Assembly: GCA_002329545.1 (NCBI GenBank)
Contig: DCTJ01000001.1
Span: forward strand, 4,550 to 13,928
Origin: Candidatus Omnitrophica bacterium UBA1443
Lineage (GTDB): Bacteria > Omnitrophota > Omnitrophia > Omnitrophales > Aquincolibacteriaceae
Length of the DNA stretch: 9,379 nucleotides
Direction: 5' to 3'
Position 1 is the first letter of the stretch; each line of letters opens with the position of its first letter. The notes beneath the pieces are model-generated. The model was not told the DNA's origin. It searched no databases and worked only from the letters and a program-made list of their open reading frames with translations. A program made the translations under genes and the position numbers. This document shows positions 1-5,552 of this stretch, piece after piece.

Positions 1-3
1 ACC

Positions 4-426
4 TTGAAACTCTCAGAGAAAAATTCAAACTTCCCGATACCGAAGCGTGAGGAACAAGGTCGGTTGCTCATTGTGGATGACGAGACGTCGATTTGCGAAG
101 AGTTTTCGGAAACCCTGGAGCACGAAGGCTTTAGAGTAGATTACGCGGATTCCGGCGAGGGGGGTATCAAGAAACTTTCCGAAAAGGAATATGACCTTGT
201 GTTCCTCGATTCAAGCATGCCGTGGATGACGGGCGATAAGGTTTTTGAAAAGATCCGGCAAATCAGCGAGGTTCCCGTCGTGTTTATTTCAGGGTTTATC
301 AGTCCGGAAAAAAAGCGCAAGGTAATGGCTATGGGGGCGGTTTCATGCCTCGAAAAGCCGCTGGACGTTAAACACGTGAAATCTCTGGCCCATTCGATTA
401 TCAGACGCAACTTTAATACAAATTAG
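4..426 (+). CDS. Single-domain response regulator (CheY-like receiver), 5' end uncertain
   Basis: This encodes a stand-alone receiver domain that should accept phosphate from a histidine kinase in the cytoplasm. Counting from the TTG at base 4, the acidic pocket is D25-D26-E27 in LLIVDDE, the phospho-acceptor is D69 in DLVFLDSSMP, the switch Ser is S96 in VVFISGF, and the conserved Lys is K118 in LEKPLD. No output domain follows; the protein ends 22 residues after that Lys. The start is unsure: TTG lies three bases from the window edge, no ribosome site can be seen, and the first 20 residues look like a linker, so the gene may begin outside the window or be the tail of a larger protein. gltX follows after 17 bases, so the two may be co-transcribed, an unusual partner for a receiver. 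The receiver assignment is firm; partner kinase and target cannot be told. Confidence 0.85.
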   Translation: MKLSEKNSNFPIPKREEQGRLLIVDDETSICEEFSETLEHEGFRVDYADSGEGGIKKLSEKEYDLVFLDSSMPWMTGDKVFEKIRQISEVPVVFISGFISPEKKRKVMAMGAVSCLEKPLDVKHVKSLAHSIIRRNFNTN

Positions 427-443
427 AAACCTGATTGAATCCT

Positions 444-1727
444 ATGTCAAACATCCGAGTTCGTTTTGCCCCTTCCCCGACCGGGTATCTTCATATCGGA
501 GGTGTCCGGACCGCGCTTTTTAATTTTTTATATGCCCGCCAGCAGGGAGGGAAATTTCTTCTTCGCATCGAGGACACGGATCGGCTTCGTTCAACTCCGG
601 AGTTTGAACAGGAGATCCTGGATTCTCTCAAGTGGCTTGGACTGGACTGGGACGAGGCGATTGCGCGCCAGAGCAACCGGCTGGACCGGTATCGGGAGGT
701 CGCCAGGGAACTCACCGAAAAGGGTTTCGCTTACGAATCGGAAGGCGCGATCAGGTTCCGGATGCCAAAAGATCAGAAAGTTATTTTTGACGATATCGTA
801 AAAGAGAAAGTCGAATATCCCACCGCGGATTTTGAAGATCTGGTCATTATGAAGTCTGACGGTTTCCCGACCTTCCATCTCGCGGTGATCGTTGATGACC
901 ACGACATGGGAGTGACCCATGTGATTCGTGGTGACGATCATTTGCCGAATACTCCGCGTCACATTTTGATCCAGCGGGCGCTTGGATGGAAATCTCCCAG
1001 GTACGGACACCTGCCACTGATTTTGGGCGCGGACGGAACGCCGCTTTCCAAGCGCCACGGGGCCGTCGCGGTTACGGAATACAGGAAACAGGGTTTTCTT
1101 CCGGAAGGACTTTTGAATTATCTGGCGCTCCTGGGCTGGAATCCGGGTGATAACCAGGAAATTTTCACTTTACAGGAACTCATCAAGAGGTTTTCGCTGA
1201 AACGGATTATCAAGTCCGCGGCGTGTTTCAATCCGGAAAAACTTTTATGGCTGAACGGACAACACATTCGCAAAATCAGGCCGGAAGATTATGAAACGCG
1301 GATCACGGAATTTTGGAAGAGAAAGGGGAGTTTGCCCGAAGAAAGGAAATGGCGGAAACTTATCGCGTTGTATCGTCCGCGAATCGAAACATTGGGACAA
1401 CTGATGGATCAGGCGTCGTACTGCTTTTCCGAGCCCGACGCCAAAGATCATCCGATGATGGGTGAAATCAAGGCGAACAAGCCGGTTATGGATCTTCTTC
1501 GTCAGCTTCGGGGCCAGCTCGAGGGACTGGAAGACTTTGAAGACGTTTCGCTTCTTGATCAGAAGACAAAGCAAGTGGCTGAATCCGCTGGGTTTAAACC
1601 GAAAGATATCATTCATCCGCTCCGTTTCGTCCTGACCGGAGGAACCGCCAGCCCAGGTATTTTTGAGCTTATGAGCCTCCTTGGAAAAGAAACCTGCCTG
1701 AAGCGCCTTTCCTCGTTCTTTCTTTAA
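444..1727 (+). CDS. gltX: Glutamyl-tRNA synthetase, compact form
   Basis: Class I aminoacyl-tRNA synthetase that charges tRNA-Glu with glutamate using ATP. The Rossmann catalytic domain opens with RFAPSPTGYLHIGG (HIGH-type motif H17-I-G-G20), followed by RIEDTD, THVIRGDDH near residue 160, and the KMSKR equivalent LSKRHG at 201-206. The C-terminal part contains the usual PLRFVLTG and LLGKE stretches of the anticodon-binding domain. I chose ATG 444 rather than TTG 435 because family members begin just before this RVRFAPSPTG segment; no strong Shine-Dalgarno is visible. At 427 residues it is about 40 shorter than the E. coli enzyme. Almost all of the difference lies after KGFAY (residue 97), where the Cys-rich zinc-binding segment is missing and the chain goes straight to EGAIRFRMP. 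Because glnS is present nearby, this enzyme is probably the discriminating type that charges only tRNA-Glu (inference). Confidence 0.96.
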   Translation: MSNIRVRFAPSPTGYLHIGGVRTALFNFLYARQQGGKFLLRIEDTDRLRSTPEFEQEILDSLKWLGLDWDEAIARQSNRLDRYREVARELTEKGFAYESEGAIRFRMPKDQKVIFDDIVKEKVEYPTADFEDLVIMKSDGFPTFHLAVIVDDHDMGVTHVIRGDDHLPNTPRHILIQRALGWKSPRYGHLPLILGADGTPLSKRHGAVAVTEYRKQGFLPEGLLNYLALLGWNPGDNQEIFTLQELIKRFSLKRIIKSAACFNPEKLLWLNGQHIRKIRPEDYETRITEFWKRKGSLPEERKWRKLIALYRPRIETLGQLMDQASYCFSEPDAKDHPMMGEIKANKPVMDLLRQLRGQLEGLEDFEDVSLLDQKTKQVAESAGFKPKDIIHPLRFVLTGGTASPGIFELMSLLGKETCLKRLSSFFL

Positions 1728-1755
1728 AATCGCAGGCTCGGCTCTTCAGAGAATC

Positions 1756-1764
1756 TGATATAAT
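1756..1764 (+). promoter_or_regulatory. Candidate extended -10 promoter of glnS
   Basis: The bases TGATATAAT give a perfect TATAAT box at 1759-1764 preceded by the TGn extension at 1756-1758. No good -35 hexamer sits 16-18 bases upstream, which is typical of extended -10 promoters. It lies just after the gltX stop, so glnS would have its own transcript with a leader of about 145 bases beginning near 1771. Confidence 0.55.
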
Positions 1765-1768
1765 CGTG

Positions 1769-1834
1769 GCTCGACAGCTAGGGAAGATGTCTCGCCTGTT
1801 TTATCGAAAAATTCTTCTTGTCAAAGAGACGAGC
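1769..1834 (+). promoter_or_regulatory. Possible structured element in the glnS leader
   Basis: Two short complementary pairs can stack: GCTCG at 1769-1773 with CGAGC at 1830-1834, and TCTC at 1790-1793 with GAGA at 1826-1829. The 3' side is continuous, while the 5' side has a 16-base bulge. Helices this short can arise by chance. I see no T-box consensus and no riboswitch that I recognise. Confidence 0.25.
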
Positions 1835-1851
1835 TTTTAATTTTAAATAGC

Positions 1852-1895
1852 CGGGAACGCTTGCTTTTAAGGGCCGGGGGCCGTTCCCGATTTTT
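1852..1895 (+). terminator. Terminator-like hairpin upstream of glnS (possible attenuator)
   Basis: A perfect 8-base-pair stem, CGGGAACG at 1852-1859 with CGTTCCCG at 1882-1889, encloses a 22-base loop and is followed by A and then five T at 1891-1895. This has the form of an intrinsic terminator. It lies after the candidate promoter at 1756-1764 and 21 bases before the glnS start, where it could act as a transcription attenuator. The alternative is that it ends the gltX transcript or a short RNA. The long loop and short T-run make it a weak to moderate terminator. Confidence 0.5.
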
Positions 1896-1916
1896 GTCAT
1901 CATGGAGACGTAAAGA

Positions 1917-3611
1917 GTGGAACCTCAAAAAAAGCATTCAATTTTTATCCGGGACATCAATGACCGGGATCTCGCGAACGGTAAAAACGGCGGGCGAATC
2001 CATACCCGTTTTCCGCCGGAGCCGAACGGCTATCTCCACATCGGCCACGCCAAGGCGATTTGCATCAGTTTTGGAATCGCCCGGGATTACCGGGGGCTTT
2101 GCAATCTGCGGTTTGATGATACCAATCCCGAAAAAGAAGAAAACGAATATGTGAACTCGATTCGGGAGGATGTCCGCTGGCTTGGGTTCGACTGGGGAGA
2201 CCGGGAATATTACGCTTCGGATTATTTTGACTCTCTCTATCAGCACGCGGAGACCCTTATTCAAAAGGGGAAGGCCTACGTTTGCGATTTGACGGCGGAT
2301 GAACAGCGGGAGTATCGAGGGACGTTGACCCGACCCGGTAAAAACAGTCCTTACCGCGACCGCCCGGTCGAAGAAAATCTGGATCTTTTCAGGCGGATGC
2401 GCGCGGGCGAATTCCCCGACGGGGCTCGTGTTCTTCGCGCGAAGATTGATATGGCTTCCCCCAATATGAATATGCGGGATCCCACGATGTATCGGATCAA
2501 ACGGGTCTCGCATCACCGGACCGGTGACCGGTGGTGTATTTATCCGATGTATGATTTTACTCACTGCATTTCAGATTCGATCGAGGGCATTACGCACTCC
2601 CTCTGCACGCTTGAATTTGAAAACAATCGGCCGCTTTACGACTGGTTCCTGGTGGAGCTGGGAATTCATCGGCCCCAGCAAATCGAGTTTGCCCGGCTCA
2701 ATCTGACCCATACCGTTTTAAGCAAAAGGGTTCTTCTCAGGCTTGTCCAGCAGAAGATTGTTTCCGGCTGGGATGACCCGAGAATGCCCACAATCTCGGG
2801 ATTTCGCCGGAGAGGTTACACGCCCTCGTCCATTCGCAATTTTTGTGACCAGATCGGCGTCGCCAAATTTAACAGTACTATTGACATGGGGGTGCTCGAA
2901 AATTCGATTCGTGAAGAGCTCAACAAAACGGCGCCGCGCATGATGGCGGTGCTTAAACCGCTCAAAGTGGTGATCACAAATTATCCGGAAGGGAAGACCG
3001 AAGAGCTTGAAGCCGTGAATAATCCCGAAGATCCTTCCGCGGGATCACGCAAAGTGCCGTTTGGCCGTGAGCTTTACATTGAACAGGAGGATTTCCGTGA
3101 GACGCCGCCGCCAAAATATTTCCGCCTGGCGCCCGGGAAAGAAGTTCGTTTGCGTTACGCTTACTTCATCAAATGTGAAAAGGTCATCAAGGACCCCGCG
3201 ACTGGTGATGTGAAGGAGGTCCATTGCACTTATGATCCCGAGACGCGCGGCGGCAATAACCCTCCGGACGGGCGGAAAGTGAAAGGGACCATTCACTGGG
3301 TATCGGCGAAGCATGCCGTTTCACCGGAGGTTCGACTTTACGAGCCTCTTTTTAACGTGAAGGATCCCAATGATTTTCCGGAAGGAAAAGATATCTTTGT
3401 CAACATGAACCCCCAGTCTCTGGAAGTTTTGAAACACGCAAAGCTCGAACCGGCTTTGGGGCAGATGGCGCCGGGGGAGCGTGTCCAGTTTGAACGCATG
3501 GGGTATTTCTTCGTGGATCCGAAAGACTCCCGACCTGGCCAGCCCGTTTTTAACCGGATTGTCACCCTCCGTGACACCTGGGGCAAAATCGAGCAGAAAC
3601 GCCCCGCGTAA
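1917..3611 (+). CDS. glnS: Glutaminyl-tRNA synthetase
   Basis: Class I synthetase that attaches glutamine directly to tRNA-Gln. The protein of 564 residues is close to the E. coli length. It shows the family signature [16 protein letters not shown] (HIGH at 41-44), [13 protein letters not shown] around 62-74, the KMSKR equivalent VLSKR at 267-271, and [18 protein letters not shown] around 284-301. The last 220 residues form the double beta-barrel anticodon-binding region typical of GlnRS and contain no Yqey-like N-terminal extension. The start is GTG 1917, preceded by GGAG at 1904-1907 with a good nine-base gap. It probably has its own promoter and leader in the spacer after gltX. A GlnRS means that glutaminyl-tRNA can be made directly, without the GatCAB amidotransferase route. 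Its cognate tRNA gene follows 139 bases downstream. Confidence 0.97.
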   Translation: MEPQKKHSIFIRDINDRDLANGKNGGRIHTRFPPEPNGYLHIGHAKAICISFGIARDYRGLCNLRFDDTNPEKEENEYVNSIREDVRWLGFDWGDREYYASDYFDSLYQHAETLIQKGKAYVCDLTADEQREYRGTLTRPGKNSPYRDRPVEENLDLFRRMRAGEFPDGARVLRAKIDMASPNMNMRDPTMYRIKRVSHHRTGDRWCIYPMYDFTHCISDSIEGITHSLCTLEFENNRPLYDWFLVELGIHRPQQIEFARLNLTHTVLSKRVLLRLVQQKIVSGWDDPRMPTISGFRRRGYTPSSIRNFCDQIGVAKFNSTIDMGVLENSIREELNKTAPRMMAVLKPLKVVITNYPEGKTEELEAVNNPEDPSAGSRKVPFGRELYIEQEDFRETPPPKYFRLAPGKEVRLRYAYFIKCEKVIKDPATGDVKEVHCTYDPETRGGNNPPDGRKVKGTIHWVSAKHAVSPEVRLYEPLFNVKDPNDFPEGKDIFVNMNPQSLEVLKHAKLEPALGQMAPGERVQFERMGYFFVDPKDSRPGQPVFNRIVTLRDTWGKIEQKRPA

Positions 3612-3630
3612 AATTAAGTGACGTTGTGCG

Positions 3631-3659
3631 TTGCGTGAAGCGGCGGGACTCGCTATAAT
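3631..3659 (+). promoter_or_regulatory. Promoter of tRNA-Gln
   Basis: TTGCGT at 3631-3636 and a perfect TATAAT at 3654-3659 are separated by the ideal 17 bases. The predicted start is near 3666, giving a leader of about 85 bases before the mature tRNA. It lies 20 bases after the glnS stop. Confidence 0.65.
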
Positions 3660-3663
3660 TCCA

Positions 3664-3697
3664 CCCGTTTTGCGTTCTTGCCGGGAGAGAAAACGGG
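3664..3697 (+). promoter_or_regulatory. Hairpin in the tRNA-Gln 5' leader
   Basis: CCCGTTTT at 3664-3671 is perfectly complementary to AAAACGGG at 3690-3697, with an 18-base loop. A competing fold pairs CGGG at 3694-3697 with CCCG at 3702-3705. The hairpin begins at about the predicted transcript start. It is probably removed by RNase P with the rest of the leader, and no U-run follows, so it is not a terminator. Confidence 0.35.
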
Positions 3698-3750
3698 ATT
3701 GCCCGTGAGGATTTTCCCTCTGCCTTGGGTTTTTGGCTTACCTCCTTCAT

Positions 3751-3821
3751 TGGGGAATGGTGTAACGGTAGCACAGGTGACTCTGGATCACCTAGTCTAG
3801 GTTCAAATCCTAGTTCCCCAG
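3751..3821 (+). tRNA. trnQ: tRNA-Gln, anticodon CUG
   Basis: The cloverleaf is complete. The acceptor stem is 3751-3757 with 3814-3820, the short D stem GTG/CAC is 3760-3762 with 3772-3774, and the anticodon stem is 3776-3780 with 3788-3792. The loop CTCTGGA has anticodon CTG at 3783-3785, and the T stem is 3797-3801 with 3809-3813. The discriminator is G3821 and CCA is not encoded, so it must be added. The weak U1-A72 pair, G2-C71, G3-C70, G10, U35, G36 and G73 match the identity set known for GlnRS substrates in E. coli. It reads CAG codons; a UUG-anticodon tRNA for CAA must lie elsewhere. It follows glnS. Confidence 0.95.
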
Positions 3822-4144
3822 GCTTGTAACAGAACCGCTTGCTTTGAAAGAGCGATCCGAAGTTCTAACCGCGACAAGCACTTCCCAAACAATCTGGATG
3901 GTTCGTCTGTTACATTGATAATCTTGCGATTATATTTCTTGCCCGCGCGGATGATCTTCCCGAAAACCTCGATAAACCGATACCGGAGCGTGACCGTCCA
4001 GGTACTGCCTTCCCGTTCAAATAAACTACCCGCATCGTTTGCGGAACATTATTTTTCTCCAGAATCCACGTATTTATCCGATACTTGATATGGCATCCCG
4101 AGCTTGTTTGGTGATCGCATTGAACCAGGAAAGGAAAAACAGCC
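3822..4144. other. Long intergenic region with inverted repeat and an interrupted minus-strand coding-like frame
   Basis: No intact gene is supported in these 323 bases. Just after the tRNA, TGTAACA-GAACC at 3825-3836 is complementary to GGTTC and TGTTACA at 3900-3904 and 3908-3914, with a three-base bulge. Inside it, GCTTG at 3837-3841 pairs with CAAGC at 3875-3879. On the minus strand, one frame runs from an ATG at 4120-4118, meets TAA at 4051-4049, and then stays open to a TGA inside the tRNA (3805-3803). Its middle reads like protein (for example EREGSTWTVTLRYRFIEV), but I recognise no family. It may be a gene remnant or chance. The stretch should also hold the promoter of the downstream operon, but I see no convincing -35/-10 pair. 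Confidence 0.4.
3918..3937 (+). terminator. Weak A/T-rich hairpin, possible tRNA-Gln terminator
   Basis: ATAATC at 3918-3923 pairs with GATTAT at 3928-3933 around a TTGC loop, followed by ATTT. With only two G-C pairs and a short T-run it would be weak. It is the nearest terminator-like candidate after the tRNA and lies about 100 bases downstream of it. Confidence 0.25.
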
Positions 4145-4522
4145 ATGGGCAAAAAAATTCTTGTGATAGACGATGAGGAGCTGATTACAAAAAGTCTTGT
4201 CCTCGCCCTCGAGAAAAATGGCTATGAAGTGCTCGTTGCCAAACGATGTGACGACGCTTTGGCGATGGCGGAAGCGATTGATTTTGATCTTATTATCAGC
4301 GACATTCGAATACCCGGGGTCGATGGCATTGAAACTGTTCGGCGGATTCTGGAGTTGATGGCTACACGCAAGGCGAAGCGGGTTCCCAGGATTTTCATGA
4401 CCGGGTACGCCGATCCATTAACGGAGGAAAACGCCCAAACATTGAAACCCAGTGCGTATATTCTGAAACCATTCGATCTTTTAGAGTTTTTAACAGAAGT
4501 TAAAAAAGCGCTCGGGGAATAA
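4145..4522 (+). CDS. Single-domain response regulator, first gene of the signalling operon
   Basis: A 125-residue CheY-like receiver with no output domain. All active-site residues are present: D9-D10 in ILVIDDEE, phospho-acceptor D53 in DLIISDIRIPG, T86 in RIFMTGYAD, and K108 in YILKPFD. ATG 4145 is preceded by AGGAAAGGA at 4127-4135, a good ribosome site. It ends three bases before the methyltransferase, whose ribosome site (GGGGA, 4514-4518) lies inside this gene, so translation is probably coupled. Being first in the operon it may be a phosphate shuttle or a feedback regulator of the following enzyme; this is inference. The last 80 bases are markedly richer in A+T than the rest of the gene (about 33% versus 52% G+C by hand count), marking the start of the island that covers the next genes. 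Confidence 0.93.
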   Translation: MGKKILVIDDEELITKSLVLALEKNGYEVLVAKRCDDALAMAEAIDFDLIISDIRIPGVDGIETVRRILELMATRKAKRVPRIFMTGYADPLTEENAQTLKPSAYILKPFDLLEFLTEVKKALGE

Positions 4523-4525
4523 CGT

Positions 4526-5545
4526 ATGCCAAACATTGATATGCTACTTAAAAATCAGGAAATCTCGCTTTTATCCAAGATAAAAAAATATCGCAAACTA
4601 GCCAAGGAAATTAAAAATCATTTAGATCGAGATCCGGATAGCTGGGGGCAGTATCAGAGTGTTTTTAATCAAGAGATAAACGCTATTTTTCGCGATCTCA
4701 TGCTTTTTGAAAAGGAGCGGTTAGCAGAAGGCGATGACGTTAGCGTTTATAAATTAAAAAAAATGTTTATTAAAAAATTGCGCGCTGATTTTTTGTATGG
4801 AGAGCATATTCGATGGAGCTTGGAAAAGCCTTTTGGTTACGCGGGGGACTATAAAATCATTGATGATATGTACCGTAATGATCCTCAAACAAACGGATTT
4901 GAGCGTCTTTTCGATAACTATTCCCAAATGTCTCCCGCGGCCAATGCCATTCGCAACCGGAAACAAGATATAAAGAAGTTTATTTCCACTATTTTCAAAT
5001 CTCGAAGGGGGGACTGCCTAAAGGTGATGGACCTGGCTTCCGGCCCCTGTCGGGATATTAAAGAACTTTTAGATGAGCTTTCACCTGCCGCTGGACAGAT
5101 TTCTATTGATTGTTTCGATCAGGACCAGGGAGCCATTGACTACGCCAAAAACCTGTTGCGCGACTACCCAGAAATAGTAACTTTTTATCGACAAAATGCC
5201 GTTCGTTTTGCCTTAAAAAAAGACGTGCCGCAAGGGAAGTATGATTTGATTTTTTCCTTAGGTCTGTTTGATTATCTGGATGAGCGCATAGCTCGTCATT
5301 TGATCGTGGCATTAAAAAAGCAACTGAAAAAAAATGGACTTTTGTTCATTGCGAATTTTGGGGAACAATACCAGAACCCGTCGTTTTACTTTTTGGAGTG
5401 GGTTGGCGAGTGGCAGTTAATTTATCGGAGCATTGAAGCTCTCAAAAAGATATTTTTAACAGCAGGATTTTCCGATAAAGACCTTAGATGTGAATCGGAA
5501 CAGCAGGGAATTATTCATTACGTTATTGCTAAAAACCCCGGTTAA
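4526..5545 (+). CDS. Class I SAM-dependent methyltransferase, PhcB-like
   Basis: The protein has 339 residues. An N-terminal helical, coiled-coil-like part (about 1-60) leads into KPFGYAGDYKIIDDMY at 101-116 and AIRNRKQ at 141-147. I associate this signature with methyltransferases annotated as 3-hydroxypalmitic acid methyl ester synthases (PhcB type). A Rossmann methyltransferase fold follows: motif I VMDLASGPCRD at 167-177 for SAM binding, the acidic loop CFDQD at 196-200, and YDLIFSLGLFDYLDE at 239-253 as motif IV. No signal peptide is seen, so it is cytoplasmic. It sits between a receiver gene (3-base gap) and a membrane histidine kinase (7-base gap), resembling phcB-phcS order in Ralstonia. 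A methyl ester signal product is therefore plausible but not shown; a protein or small-molecule methylase remains possible. G+C is low (about 38%) and A/T-ending codons are frequent, unlike gltX and glnS, which suggests transfer. Confidence 0.8.
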   Translation: MPNIDMLLKNQEISLLSKIKKYRKLAKEIKNHLDRDPDSWGQYQSVFNQEINAIFRDLMLFEKERLAEGDDVSVYKLKKMFIKKLRADFLYGEHIRWSLEKPFGYAGDYKIIDDMYRNDPQTNGFERLFDNYSQMSPAANAIRNRKQDIKKFISTIFKSRRGDCLKVMDLASGPCRDIKELLDELSPAAGQISIDCFDQDQGAIDYAKNLLRDYPEIVTFYRQNAVRFALKKDVPQGKYDLIFSLGLFDYLDERIARHLIVALKKQLKKNGLLFIANFGEQYQNPSFYFLEWVGEWQLIYRSIEALKKIFLTAGFSDKDLRCESEQQGIIHYVIAKNPG

Positions 5546-5552
5546 GTAAGGC

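Noticed and set aside
1938..2564. Long minus-strand frame inside glnS (208 residues)
   Set aside because: Shadow of the G+C-rich codon pattern of glnS; no recognisable domain.
4014..4021. GTTCAAAT copy matching the tRNA T-arm, as a possible att duplication
   Set aside because: Only eight bases match; too short for an attachment-site repeat, and no integrase is present in the window.
3910..4152. 80-residue minus-strand frame beginning with MPMAVF
   Set aside because: Arg/Ser-rich tail, no ribosome site and overlap with the start of the receiver gene; the other minus frame in the same region looks more protein-like.
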